Source of the DNA: UBA3222 sp002363035
GTDB taxonomy: Bacteria > Verrucomicrobiota > Verrucomicrobiia > Opitutales > UBA9783
Reading direction: 5' to 3'
Assembly: GCA_946646575.1 (NCBI GenBank)
Contig: CAMPCR010000001.1
Span: 18,149 to 82,148 of the forward strand
DNA length: 64,000 bases
The translations under genes and the position numbers were made by a program. Below, piece by piece: positions 28,112 to 37,406 of the stretch. Below the pieces are notes generated by a model that did not search any database, was not told the origin of the DNA, and was given only the letters and a program-made list of their open reading frames with translations. Within the stretch, counting starts at the first letter, position 1; each line of letters opens with the position of its first letter.

Positions 28112-29146
28112 TTAAAAGAACCGCACCAGTGCTTCCATCCAAGCGCACGCCTGCTTCGGGTACGATAAGGTTTTGTCAAAAATCGATACCAATTCCTCTT
28201 GGATATCCAACAACGTCGGCAACGAAAAAGAGGACTTCAGACGGCTCACATACCAGGGATTTTGCGAAAAAATACAAAACGTATTCTTGTCCTCCACCGC
28301 ACCGAAATCATCTGCGTATGACGCATACGCTTTATCAAGCGTTATCTTCGAAACGGAAGGCAACTTTAACGTCGCCGATTGAATGAGAAGCCGATTGCGA
28401 TTTTGGAACATTGTCCAAACACTGCGCATTTCTTTGTTGAGAATAAAATGTTGACGCAAACTGCGAACGTAACGCGTCGCGTCTTTGGCATAAAACGCTT
28501 CAACGGGTTCGAAAAATTCGTTATTCATCAGCGTCGGCGTGTACATTTGCACATCTTCAAGCGTAACAGAGCCGCTCCACTGCTTCACACACGCCAGTTT
28601 TTCAAACTCGTTGGCGATCGCGCGCGGTTGTCGGTTCATTTTTTGAAACAACAATTCGCAGGCGTCGGCTTCAATCGTCACGCCCTGCTCTTTGCACAAT
28701 TTCTTTATCAGAAACCGCAGATAGGCTTCCGACTGTTTTTCCTCCATTTCTTCGCACGTCGCCAGCGATTGAACGGTTTTAAACAAACGCATGCGCTTAT
28801 CGACCGGCGAAGCGGAAATCACTAAACACGTTCCCAAAGGTAATCGTTGCAGGACGGATAAAAATTTTTCGATACTCCCCTGCCCGCCTTCGGTCGTTGC
28901 CGGCGAACCGCTACCGAACAGATTGGTCGCACGCAACCAAACGCATTTGTTCGGCGTAAAAAAATCCGCCGTCTGCAATGCTTCAACAACCCGATCGACA
29001 ACCTGCTTTAAATCGGCAATCGTGTTGACAGTTCCGTCGATCGTCTCCAACGAAAAGCCCTGCGTTTGTTCTTCAATACACTTCTTTGCCCTGAGTTCGA
29101 CAAAAAACTCATCCGCTCCGAAAATAAACCAAATCCGCTCCTTCAT
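28112..29146 (-). CDS. holA: DNA polymerase III subunit delta
   Basis: Clamp-loader subunit that opens the beta sliding clamp. The 344 residues show the delta architecture: an N-terminal region with IWFIFGADEFFVELRAKKCI (substrate-clamp interaction and degenerate P-loop domain), LGTCLVISASPVDKRMRLFK in the RecA-like core, FQKMNRQPRAIANEFEKLAC typical of holA proteins, and a helical collar. It overlaps the lpxK stop by four bases (ATGA), so the two are translationally coupled. Confidence 0.9.
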   Translation of the reverse strand: MKERIWFIFGADEFFVELRAKKCIEEQTQGFSLETIDGTVNTIADLKQVVDRVVEALQTADFFTPNKCVWLRATNLFGSGSPATTEGGQGSIEKFLSVLQRLPLGTCLVISASPVDKRMRLFKTVQSLATCEEMEEKQSEAYLRFLIKKLCKEQGVTIEADACELLFQKMNRQPRAIANEFEKLACVKQWSGSVTLEDVQMYTPTLMNNEFFEPVEAFYAKDATRYVRSLRQHFILNKEMRSVWTMFQNRNRLLIQSATLKLPSVSKITLDKAYASYADDFGAVEDKNTFCIFSQNPWYVSRLKSSFSLPTLLDIQEELVSIFDKTLSYPKQACAWMEALVRFF

Positions 29147-30330
29147 TCCGACCGTATTGATAATTGTTGCAAAATCCTTTCGAACGGATCACCGTTCCCC
29201 ATCCACTCGATTTCCATGCGCAAAAAGTAAAACGGCAACTCAAACGAAGTGGTCGAAATGCGAACCGCATCCTTTTCCGTCGTGATCACCGCATCGGCAT
29301 CGGCACGCTTCGCTTCCGAAAAAAATTCGCTCAAATCTTCTTCCGAATAGCCGTGATGATCCAAGAAATGCTTCCCGTACGCTACGTTTGCACCGTTATC
29401 TTCCAACGACTGTTCGAACGACCGCGGCGATGCGATACCGCTTAACGCCGCCACCCGACGACCGTTTAACGAAGATAATTCCAACCGTTCGCTACCGTTG
29501 ACGACCTGCAGATATTTCGGGACGTGTTTGCAAAAGAAAATCGGTACCTTTTCGTTAAAACATCGCACCCGTTGCTCCAAATTTTTCAGATCCGCCGCCG
29601 AAACCCGATCGCTCTTGGTAAAAACGACAAACTGCGCACGCCTTAAGCGGTTCATGGGTTCACGTAAAATACCGCGCGGCAGGATATGCCCGTTCCCGAA
29701 CGGATTGGTCGCGTCGATTAACACAATGTAGGACGCGCCTTTCAGACGAAAATACTGGAAACCGTCGTCCAACAACAGCAGGTCACATCCGAATTTCTCG
29801 ATCGCGTACTGCCCCGCTTTCACGCGATCCTTATCGACCACCACACATACGCCGGGCAAATTTTTCGCCAACAGCAACGGTTCGTCGCCCGCCGTTTCAT
29901 ACGGCAACAAACAACGCACGCCGTCACTCACCACCTTCGGCGGACACGGATCGGTATGCACCAACCAATGCCAGCTCTTCTTCCACCAAGGCTCAGCTTT
30001 GCTTTTGTAGCCGCGGCTCAAAATCGCGACCTTGCGCCCACGATTTTGCAACAAGCGCGCCAACTTTTCCACCACCGGCGTCTTTCCCGTCCCTCCGACC
30101 GTCAAATTTCCGACCACAATCACACGACAACCGAGCGGATGATCTTTTAGTAAACGATTTTTGTACAGTTTCTCCCGCAAAAAAACAATTCCGCCGAAAA
30201 CAAGCGATAACGCGCGAAAAAAAAACGCCACGCACGCCGCTTTTTTATCCTTCGGCGGACGATACAACAACTCCTTAATGTACTCCTCGACGGATTGCTT
30301 CCAACGTCGCAGCGCGAAGAAAGATTTCAC
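29143..30330 (-). CDS. lpxK: Tetraacyldisaccharide 4'-kinase (lipid A biosynthesis)
   Basis: Inner-membrane kinase adding the 4'-phosphate of lipid A, showing that the organism makes LPS. The 395 residues contain an N-terminal amphipathic or membrane-associated segment, the P-loop VGNLTVGGTGKTP, SRGYKSKAEP, the VVDKDRVKAGQYAI block and LLLDDGFQYFRLK, all characteristic of LpxK. It is longer than the E. coli protein (about 330), mostly by extra residues after the P-loop and at the C-terminus. It lies nine bases after the OmpA-type lipoprotein gene. Confidence 0.94.
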   Translation of the reverse strand: MKSFFALRRWKQSVEEYIKELLYRPPKDKKAACVAFFFRALSLVFGGIVFLREKLYKNRLLKDHPLGCRVIVVGNLTVGGTGKTPVVEKLARLLQNRGRKVAILSRGYKSKAEPWWKKSWHWLVHTDPCPPKVVSDGVRCLLPYETAGDEPLLLAKNLPGVCVVVDKDRVKAGQYAIEKFGCDLLLLDDGFQYFRLKGASYIVLIDATNPFGNGHILPRGILREPMNRLRRAQFVVFTKSDRVSAADLKNLEQRVRCFNEKVPIFFCKHVPKYLQVVNGSERLELSSLNGRRVAALSGIASPRSFEQSLEDNGANVAYGKHFLDHHGYSEEDLSEFFSEAKRADADAVITTEKDAVRISTTSFELPFYFLRMEIEWMGNGDPFERILQQLSIRSE

Positions 30331-30339
30331 GGAGCACGG

Positions 30340-30876
30340 TTAATGCAGAAGTACAATATCGCAACGGCGATCCTTTACGGCATCCTCTTTATTGATACCG
30401 CGCGTCGCCTCACGATTACCCAAGGTGATCATGTCCAGGCGATCGGATGCAACTCCAAAAGACATCAAAACGTCCGCGACCTGTTGCGCCCGTCGCGTCC
30501 CGATGTTCTGATTGTACACATCCTCGCCGTACCAATCGGCATATCCCGCCAGCAACAAACGTTGTTGCGGATTCTTTTGAAGTAACGGAACAATTTTGTT
30601 TCTTAAAAACGCCCGATCGCGCTCCGAAACAACCGAACTGTCGAACTCGAAAAAAATCCGACCGATCACATCTTTTTCGTCGTATAAACCATACCACGGC
30701 GGCGTCTCCTCCGTCACAATGACCTCCTGCGTATCCGCCGTCATCGAAGACTCCCTTTCATTTGGCTTCGAAAGCTCAACAACGGTATCCGACAAGCGCG
30801 GATTCGGTTCGGTTGAGGTTTTAAACCACGAACAGCCGCCCAAGAGCAATAAGAACGGAAAAAAGAAGCGTCTCAT
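30340..30876 (-). CDS. OmpA/Pal-type peptidoglycan-associated lipoprotein
   Basis: Probable outer-membrane lipoprotein anchoring the envelope to peptidoglycan. From the ATG at 30876 the 178 residues start with a lipoprotein signal (MRRFFFPFLLLLGGC, lipobox LGGC), then a short linker, then an OmpA domain: GRIFFEFDSSVVSERDRAFL, RLLLAGYADWYGEDVYNQNI, IGTRRAQQVADVLMSFGVAS and a C-terminal DRRCDIVLLH, equivalent to the NRRVEI motif. Whether it is the Tol-Pal partner cannot be told because no tol genes are adjacent. A start at 30930 would add a non-signal extension. Confidence 0.88.
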   Translation of the reverse strand: MRRFFFPFLLLLGGCSWFKTSTEPNPRLSDTVVELSKPNERESSMTADTQEVIVTEETPPWYGLYDEKDVIGRIFFEFDSSVVSERDRAFLRNKIVPLLQKNPQQRLLLAGYADWYGEDVYNQNIGTRRAQQVADVLMSFGVASDRLDMITLGNREATRGINKEDAVKDRRCDIVLLH

Positions 30877-30907
30877 CACCTTAATTTTAGCCCGAAACGT
30901 CCGCTTT

Positions 30908-32512
30908 TCAACCCCGTTTTTGATGCGCAAGGCTCGCCTTTACGAAACCGACAAACAGCGGATGCGGACGATGCGGCTTCGATTGAAACTCCGGATGGAA
31001 TTGAACGCCGATGAACCACGGATGGCTCGGCAACTCCACCGCTTCGACGATATTCAACCGTTCATGTCGCCCGACCAAACGCAATCCCTTCTCTTCGAAC
31101 GCCTGCGCATAGGTATCGTTAAATTCGTACCGATGGCGGTGACGTTCCGAAATGCGTTCCTTGCCGTACAGTTCCCGAATGCGGCTGTTCGGTGCCAAAA
31201 CGCAGGGTTCCGCTCCCAAACGCATGGTACCGCCTTTGCACGAAACCTTCTTTTGCGCCTCCATCAAATCGATCACGGGGTGCGTCGTCGGGACGTTGGT
31301 TTCGGTGCTGCAGGCATCCGCATAGCCCAAAACGTTGCGCGCAAATTCCACCACCGCCAGTTGCATCCCGAGGCAAATGCCGAGAAACGGCAAATTGTGT
31401 TCGCGCGCATAACGGATCGCGCGCATTTTCCCTTCCAAACCGCGCAATCCGAACCCGCCCGGCACCAAAATTCCGCACACATCCGACAATTTTTCTTCCC
31501 ATCCGTCCGCTTCCAACACTTCCGCTTCGACGGTTCGAATATCGACTTTGCATTGATTTTCAATGCCCGCGTGCGCCAACGCCTCACGGACGGATTTGTA
31601 AGCGTCGGGAATGTCGGTATATTTTCCGACAAGACCGATGGTAACGGTTGTTTTCGGGAAACGAATGCGCCGATTGACGTCCTCCCACACCGAAAGCGGC
31701 TTTTCGACGTACGGCAAACCCAGGCGGGATAATAATAACTTATCCAGGTGCTGTTGATGCAAAAGAAGCGGCAGTTCATAGGTTGAAACTTCCACATCGC
31801 GTTCCTCAACGACGGCTTCCGTCGAAACATTGCAAAATAAACTTAACTTTTCGCGAACGCTTTCCTCCATCGGCACTTCCGTGCGGCAAACCAAAATATC
31901 CAGTTGCAATCCGATTTCGCGCAGTTTGGCAACGCTCTGCTGGGAGGGCTTTGTTTTCAGTTCCGACGACACCCGCAAATACACCAGCAACGTCAAATGG
32001 ACGAACACCGCATTGTTCCGCCCCTGTTCCTGCGCCAACTGACGCAACGCTTCCAGGTACGGGAGTCCTTCGATATCACCGACCACACCGCCGATTTCGA
32101 CGATCAGCACATCGATATCCTCCGACGCACAAAGCGCAATGCGGCGCTTGATTTCGTCCGTCACATGCGGAATGACCTGCACGGTTTTCCCCAAATAGGA
32201 ACCTTCGCGCTCCTTTCGCAAAATCGCTTCGTAAATCTTTCCCGACGTTACGCTGTTGTTGCGCGTCAATTTCGCGTGCGTAAAGCGTTCGTAATGCCCC
32301 AAATCCAAATCCGTTTCCGCGCCGTCTTCCAACACATAAACTTCGCCGTGCTGACAGGGATTCATCGTACCCGGGTCGACATTTAAGTAGGGATCCATTT
32401 TCAGCATCCCGACCTTTAACCCCTGCGCTTCCAGCAGCGCCCCGATCGAAGCCGCCGTCAGCCCCTTCCCGAGCGATGACACAACGCCACCCGTGATAAA
32501 AACAAACTTCAT
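30908..32512 (-). CDS. pyrG: CTP synthase
   Basis: Makes CTP from UTP using glutamine and ATP. The 534 residues have the synthase domain start MKFVFITGGVVSSLGKGLTA with MDPYLNVDPGTMNPCQHGEV, then the class I glutaminase domain with GILVPGGFGLRG, nucleophile elbow GICLGMQLAVVEF and the catalytic HPEFQS. Length is standard. It heads a run pyrG, OmpA-type lipoprotein, lpxK, holA, all on the minus strand with gaps from 31 bases to a four-base overlap. Confidence 0.98.
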   Translation of the reverse strand: MKFVFITGGVVSSLGKGLTAASIGALLEAQGLKVGMLKMDPYLNVDPGTMNPCQHGEVYVLEDGAETDLDLGHYERFTHAKLTRNNSVTSGKIYEAILRKEREGSYLGKTVQVIPHVTDEIKRRIALCASEDIDVLIVEIGGVVGDIEGLPYLEALRQLAQEQGRNNAVFVHLTLLVYLRVSSELKTKPSQQSVAKLREIGLQLDILVCRTEVPMEESVREKLSLFCNVSTEAVVEERDVEVSTYELPLLLHQQHLDKLLLSRLGLPYVEKPLSVWEDVNRRIRFPKTTVTIGLVGKYTDIPDAYKSVREALAHAGIENQCKVDIRTVEAEVLEADGWEEKLSDVCGILVPGGFGLRGLEGKMRAIRYAREHNLPFLGICLGMQLAVVEFARNVLGYADACSTETNVPTTHPVIDLMEAQKKVSCKGGTMRLGAEPCVLAPNSRIRELYGKERISERHRHRYEFNDTYAQAFEEKGLRLVGRHERLNIVEAVELPSHPWFIGVQFHPEFQSKPHRPHPLFVGFVKASLAHQKRG

Positions 32513-32659
32513 GCCGCGCCTACGATCTCAAATTGATGCCCGACGTTTTTGTGTGCAAGGTTTTTTATATTTTACCGTGAGGAAAGCGGACAAAAAACAA
32601 ACATCAGACATTCGAAGAACCTTTTACGCCGTGCACCCATCGTAAACCGTCTCGTCGAA

Positions 32660-33167
32660 TTACCAAGGCACAAACCACAATACCTCTTCGCCGCGACCCA
32701 CTTCATGAACGGGAACGGAACGCCCTCCCGTCAACTCACTCAATTGCGACATCAGATTGTCACATCGAGCGATCCATTCGTCTTTCAGATAAATATAAAT
32801 CGGACCGCGCACTTTCTTGTTCCGCGCCTGCTCCTCCGTCGGTCGGTAAAATTCGATGCGTTCCGGATTGGCACCTATCGGCGGACGATCGGACATCACT
32901 CCCATAAAACGCACAAAGTAATTCCCGGACGATACATCAAACCACTTGTTTTTCGGGAAGGCGTTTGCATGCTTTCCGTAGTATTCGTAATACTCCTCAA
33001 AAGCATCTGCGATGGGAAAGGCAATCGCCCTTCGGTTCCAATAATCCAACCAACGGAGAACGATTTGATAACCCTTAAGCGAAACGCCGAGAGACACGCT
33101 CATAACCGCCAGACAAATGACGACCTCAATCAACGAAAAACCGAGCGACTTCCGTGTCGTTTTTCAT
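32660..33167 (-). CDS. Type IV prepilin-like/pseudopilin protein 1 (start out of frame by one base)
   Basis: Small pilin-like protein with the prepilin peptidase site G-FSLIEVVI and a hydrophobic helix (CLAVMSVSLGVSLKGYQIVL), then a globular part of about 130 residues with no family I know. The likely start is the ATG at 33167, which follows a GGTGAG ribosome-binding site, but it is out of frame: with A4 instead of A5 after the ATG it would read MKTTRKSLGFSLIEVVI, a perfect prepilin leader. As written, the only in-frame start is a TTG at 33133 after the cleavage site. A single-base insertion in the A tract or a sequence error is likely. It is monocistronic between trpS and pyrG. Confidence 0.65.
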
Positions 33168-33285
33168 TATCTCACCACTAAAAAGTCACGCGCCGCCTGT
33201 CAAATGCTTTAACCCGTCTTTCCCGCAGCAAAACAAGCATGCACTGGCAACTCTCTGTTTTTGAAACAGTCTACTCAATAGGTCT

Positions 33286-34293
33286 TCACTCCGCGCGGTA
33301 CACAATCCCGACCGCGTTGCGAACGGCTTCCATGGTATTTTGCGCGATCGTTTTCATCTTTTTCGTCCCTTCAATCGCAATCTCCAAGGCTTCTTTATCC
33401 GTAACGGCGGCGCGCTTCTCGCGAACGGGTGCCAGTAAAGTTTGCAAAATCTCATCCAACCGACGTTTTAACGTCATATCCCCCAGCCCGCCTTTGCGAT
33501 ACTGTGCTTTTAAAGACTCAACCTCCTCTTTATCGGGATCGAACGCATCCAAGTAAGCGAATACCACGTTGCCTTCGGTTTTGCCGGGATCGGAAACGCG
33601 AATATGATTCGGATCCGTGTACATCGAAAATACCTTATCGTGAACCGTTTCGGCGGAATCGGACAAAAAAATCGCATTCCCGAGCGACTTCGAAGCCTTT
33701 GCATTGCCGTCAATGCCGATTAAACGCGGCGTTTTGCTCAGCATCAGTTCAACTTCGCGCAAACAATCCGTTTTGTAGGTATAATTAAAACGCCGCACCA
33801 GTTCGTTGGTTTGCTCAATCATCGGCGCCTGGTCCTCGCCCGCCGGAACGTGCGTCGCACGAAACAGCGTAATATCCGCCGCCTGGCTGACGGGATAACA
33901 CAAAAAACCCGCCGGAATCGATTCCTCAAACCCGCGCAGCTGAATTTCGTTCTTAATCGTCGGATTGCGCTGCAGGCGCGATGTGGTCACCAAATTCAGC
34001 AACAGCATCGTCAATTCACATAACTCGGGGATTTGCGACTGGATGAAAATTGTCGTTTTTTGCGGATCAATCCCAACCGCCAGATAGTCCTTAACGACTT
34101 CGGCGACATTTTTGACCACATGCTCGGGACGCTCAAAGTAATCGGTCAACGCCTGCATGTCGGCGATCATCACAAACTGCTCGCAGGCATGCTGTAATTG
34201 AACGCGATTTTGCAGCGACCCGACGTAATGCCCCAAGTGCAATGGACCCGTCGGGCGATCGCCCGTTAAGAGAACTTTTTTCGATTCCGACAT
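33286..34293 (-). CDS. trpS: Tryptophanyl-tRNA synthetase
   Basis: Class I synthetase charging tRNA-Trp. From the ATG at 34293 the protein has 335 residues, with the HIGH-type GPLHLGHYVGSLQNRV motif, DMQALTDYFE, the PAGEDQAPMIEQTNELVRRF block and KASKSLGNAIFLSD, the KMSKS equivalent. A start at 34422 would add 43 unrelated residues. The 265-base region upstream contains no recognised leader. Confidence 0.96.
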   Translation of the reverse strand: MSESKKVLLTGDRPTGPLHLGHYVGSLQNRVQLQHACEQFVMIADMQALTDYFERPEHVVKNVAEVVKDYLAVGIDPQKTTIFIQSQIPELCELTMLLLNLVTTSRLQRNPTIKNEIQLRGFEESIPAGFLCYPVSQAADITLFRATHVPAGEDQAPMIEQTNELVRRFNYTYKTDCLREVELMLSKTPRLIGIDGNAKASKSLGNAIFLSDSAETVHDKVFSMYTDPNHIRVSDPGKTEGNVVFAYLDAFDPDKEEVESLKAQYRKGGLGDMTLKRRLDEILQTLLAPVREKRAAVTDKEALEIAIEGTKKMKTIAQNTMEAVRNAVGIVYRAE

Positions 34294-34558
34294 ACTCTTA
34301 TGAAAAGTTGTTTTGAAGTAGGCGGCAAAGGATTTTTTGGGGAGAATTGATATGTTTAAAATTCTCCATGCATACCCGAAAAGATCATGCAAACGCGCTG
34401 AAACAGCTTCCCGAAAAAGCAAATTTTACTTTGTAAAATACTAACGGCTGAATGTAATCGCCCCTCTCCTCTTTTTCACATTACGGCAACAGGCGGTTTT
34501 TCAAAAGTCACCAAGACACGGCATTTCCAATGCCTCACCGCTAATCAGTGCACAATTC

Positions 34559-35104
34559 TTAATCGTCCTCGGATTTCGCTTCCGCCTCCGAAGAGACAAC
34601 CGACGAATTTTCGGAAACTGCAACAGGTGTGTTTTTCGAATTAGAAGTCAACGGCTCGGTCAAAGCAACGGACTTTTTCGGCTCGCCATACTCCCCCTTC
34701 ACTCCGTCCAACACCACGTCCACCCGAACGGCTTTCAGCGCGCCGAGGCAATGCGTAACGGCGTTTTTTGCCGCTTCCTGGAAGCGCATGGAGGACACTT
34801 CGAACGATTGATTGACGTCCAGAGAGATGTATAATTTCAAAAGCAGCAATCGACGTTTATTGATGCACTGAACGCGTTTGACGGAACCGCCTTCGATTTC
34901 CGCGCATGCCGATTGGATCAAATTCAAAACCGTTGCACGACTGACCCAAACCGAACCGTTGTCGGTGGACGCGGCGCGAAACGGTTGACGGGAGACGCGA
35001 AAACGATGAATAAGATACCACAACAGCAGAAAAAGAACCGTGCCGCCGATCGCTTCCTTATACTCGATGATAAACGGCAATAATCGTTGAAAAAAGGTCT
35101 CCAT
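34559..35104 (-). CDS. AmaP-like membrane protein paired with Asp23
   Basis: Membrane-anchored protein with one N-terminal transmembrane helix (IGGTVLFLLLWYLIH), a roughly 100-residue cytoplasmic domain resembling the Asp23-anchoring AmaP proteins (VLNLIQSACAEIEGGSVKRV, LYISLDVNQSFEVSSMRFQE), and a Ser/Glu-rich disordered tail. Assignment rests mainly on position immediately downstream of an Asp23/Gls24 gene (11-base gap) and on overall layout; I would not assert function beyond membrane anchoring. Confidence 0.6.
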   Translation of the reverse strand: METFFQRLLPFIIEYKEAIGGTVLFLLLWYLIHRFRVSRQPFRAASTDNGSVWVSRATVLNLIQSACAEIEGGSVKRVQCINKRRLLLLKLYISLDVNQSFEVSSMRFQEAAKNAVTHCLGALKAVRVDVVLDGVKGEYGEPKKSVALTEPLTSNSKNTPVAVSENSSVVSSEAEAKSEDD

Positions 35105-35115
35105 GGATACTTTTT

Positions 35116-35547
35116 TCAGGAAGCACTTTTCGTGCCTGCATCCGATGTTTCGGTACGAACGCCGTCGATAATCACATCAATACGCTCGGCATGTTTGCGC
35201 GTCATTTGCAACACGCTTTCGGCAATGGTTTGCTGAATGTCTTCGCCGACCTTCACCAGCTCCGCACCGAACAACAAGTTGACCTTGACCTCGATGTCGT
35301 AATTGCCGTTTTCGTTTTCGGTCACCTTGACGCCGCGCTCGGAATCTTTTTTGGAAAACATTTCGGCAATCCCCTCCACAAAACCGCCGCCGACCGAATG
35401 CACGCCTTTGACGCGCTGAGCCGCCAAACGTACAATCCCCGCCACCACGGCAAGATTGATTTTAATATCGCCCTTCACCGATGTCGAATGTTCCTTCGGG
35501 AACGGAACGCTTATCTTTTCAGACAGTTGCTGTGAGTTGTCGCTCAT
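35116..35547 (-). CDS. Asp23/Gls24 family envelope-stress protein
   Basis: The 143 residues match the Asp23/Gls24 (DUF322) pattern: KGDIKINLAVVAGIVRLAAQ, VKGVHSVGGGFVEG, the strands YDIEVKVNLLFGAELVKVGE and the C-terminal ERIDVIIDGVRTE. In Firmicutes these proteins sit under the membrane via AmaP and affect cell-wall stress; their role in a diderm is not established. It overlaps accC by four bases and is followed by the AmaP-like gene, so it is co-expressed with acetyl-CoA carboxylase subunits. Confidence 0.85.
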   Translation of the reverse strand: MSDNSQQLSEKISVPFPKEHSTSVKGDIKINLAVVAGIVRLAAQRVKGVHSVGGGFVEGIAEMFSKKDSERGVKVTENENGNYDIEVKVNLLFGAELVKVGEDIQQTIAESVLQMTRKHAERIDVIIDGVRTETSDAGTKSAS

Positions 35548-36917
35548 TTTTTCTTCTTTTTCTTCGTTTCCGTGGTTCGTTGCAAAAAGGTTTTCATAAA
35601 ATGCGTCGTGATGCCGCCGGCGCGATACGTCGGATCCAGCATAATCTTTTTACACAGCGGAATCGTCGTCTTAATGCCGCCGACAAGATATTCACCCAAC
35701 GCGCGCGACATACGGATAATTGCTTCCTCCCGTGTTTCGCCCGTCGCAATCACCTTCCCGATCAGGCTGTCGTAATACGGCGGGATGACATAATCCGCAT
35801 ATACGTGCGAATCCATGCGCACGCCGTACCCGCCCGGTTCGTGATAAAAATCCACATGCCCGGGGCACGGCATAAAATTGTTATCGGGATCCTCGGCATT
35901 GATGCGACATTCGATCGCGTGTCGACGGCACTTAATATCCTTCTGTCGCAAGGTCAGCTCTTCACCGTTTGCCACCCTCAACTGCCACTGAACCAAATCA
36001 ATTCCCATGGCTTCCTCGGTCACGGTATGCTCCACCTGAAGGCGGGTATTCATTTCGATGAAATAAAAATCACCTTCTTTATCCACCAAAAATTCGATGG
36101 TTCCGACACCTTCGTAACCGCATTTTTCCGTCAGTTTCACCGCCGCTTTGCCCATTTTCTCGCGCAGGGAGGAATTTAAAAACGTCGAAGGCGCTTCCTC
36201 AACCAACTTCTGGTAATTGCGCTGCAACGAACAATCGCGTTCGCCGACGTGAATGACATGCCCGTGCGCATCCGCCAACACCTGAAATTCAATGTGATGC
36301 GGATCTTCAATGAATTTTTCAATGTACACCGAACCGTCGCCGAATGCCTTTTCCGCCTCCGTACGTGCCAACAGGAAAGCTTTCAAAAATGTCGCCGCAT
36401 TCCACACGGTGCGCATGCCTTTTCCGCCGCCGCCCGCCGCGGATTTAATAATAACGGGAAAGCCGATTTTTGTGGCGAGCTTCAAACCTTCGTTCTCGTC
36501 CGAAATCGCGCCCTCGCTCCCGGGAACGGTCGGAACGCCGACTTTGTGCGCCATTTGTCGCGCCGCGATTTTATCCCCCATTAAACGAATCGCCTGCGGC
36601 GAAGGACCGATAAATTTGATGCGACACGCTTCGCACTGTTCGGCAAACGTTGCGCTTTCCGCCAAAAATCCGTAACCGGGATGAACGGCATCCGCCCCGC
36701 CGATTTCCGCCGCCCCGAGAATACGATCCGCCTTTAAATAACTCTGCGACGCCGGTGCGGAACCGATGCAAATCGCCTCGTCCGCCAACTGCACCGGCAA
36801 CGAATGCACGTCCGCTTCCGAATACACCGCCAGCGTTTTGAGTCCCATTTCCCGACAGGCACGAACCACGCGCAGTGCAATTTCCCCGCGGTTTGCAATA
36901 AGAACTTTGTGCATCAT
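35544..36917 (-). CDS. accC: Acetyl-CoA carboxylase, biotin carboxylase subunit
   Basis: ATP-dependent carboxylation of biotin on BCCP, the first step of fatty-acid synthesis. The 457 residues start MHKVLIANRGEIALRVVRAC and show the ATP-grasp glycine loop IKSAAGGGGKGMR, RDCSLQRNYQKLVEEAPS and the active-site EMNTRLQVEHTVTEE. The C-terminus ends in a run of lysines that overlaps the Asp23 start. It overlaps accB by four bases, as usual for accBC. Confidence 0.97.
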   Translation of the reverse strand: MMHKVLIANRGEIALRVVRACREMGLKTLAVYSEADVHSLPVQLADEAICIGSAPASQSYLKADRILGAAEIGGADAVHPGYGFLAESATFAEQCEACRIKFIGPSPQAIRLMGDKIAARQMAHKVGVPTVPGSEGAISDENEGLKLATKIGFPVIIKSAAGGGGKGMRTVWNAATFLKAFLLARTEAEKAFGDGSVYIEKFIEDPHHIEFQVLADAHGHVIHVGERDCSLQRNYQKLVEEAPSTFLNSSLREKMGKAAVKLTEKCGYEGVGTIEFLVDKEGDFYFIEMNTRLQVEHTVTEEAMGIDLVQWQLRVANGEELTLRQKDIKCRRHAIECRINAEDPDNNFMPCPGHVDFYHEPGGYGVRMDSHVYADYVIPPYYDSLIGKVIATGETREEAIIRMSRALGEYLVGGIKTTIPLCKKIMLDPTYRAGGITTHFMKTFLQRTTETKKKKKK

Positions 36918-37369
36918 GCCGACGTGCGCACTTTAAACAGCGGCTGTCCGTATTCGACGGGCGCGCCGTTTTTCACCAAAACCTCCAAAATCTCCCCGGA
37001 ACATTCGGCGCGCACTTCGTTCATCACCTTCATCGCCTCCAAAATACACACCGTTGTCTCGGGACGCACCACGCTCCCGACCTTGACGTAGGGCTCGCTC
37101 TCGGGCGACGGAGCGACATAAAACGCACCCACCATCGGTGCCTTGATGATAAAAACGTTCTTCTCCTCCGTCTTCGATCCCGAAGGCGCACTCGGAGGCA
37201 CCGAAGTCGCGACCGTCGGCATCGAAACAGGCACCGTCGGCAATGTGGGAACCACAGGCAATGACCCGCGCTTTACGGAAAGCTTTAAATCTTTCTCCTC
37301 CAAACCGAATTCGGTCAGATTGAACTTTTCAACCAACTGCAGGACTTTCTGAAGGTCTTGAACATTCAT
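36914..37369 (-). CDS. accB: Acetyl-CoA carboxylase biotin carboxyl carrier protein
   Basis: Carries biotin between the carboxylase and transferase sites. The 151 residues comprise an N-terminal helical part (DLQKVLQLVEKFNLTEFGLE), a Pro/Val/Ser-rich linker, and the biotinyl domain with the modified lysine in CILEAMKVMNEVRAE and the closing NGAPVEYGQPLFKV. Upstream lies the HtrA-like gene end 37 bases away. Confidence 0.96.
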   Translation of the reverse strand: MNVQDLQKVLQLVEKFNLTEFGLEEKDLKLSVKRGSLPVVPTLPTVPVSMPTVATSVPPSAPSGSKTEEKNVFIIKAPMVGAFYVAPSPESEPYVKVGSVVRPETTVCILEAMKVMNEVRAECSGEILEVLVKNGAPVEYGQPLFKVRTSA

Positions 37370-37406
37370 GCCGTTTCTTAATTTTACCCTGTTTGACCAA
37401 GAAAAT

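Noticed and set aside
34294..34558. T-box or leader attenuator upstream of trpS
   Set aside because: No T-box consensus, Trp-codon-rich leader peptide or terminator/antiterminator pair could be identified; GGCATT-AATGCC near the AmaP-like gene end lacks a T tract.
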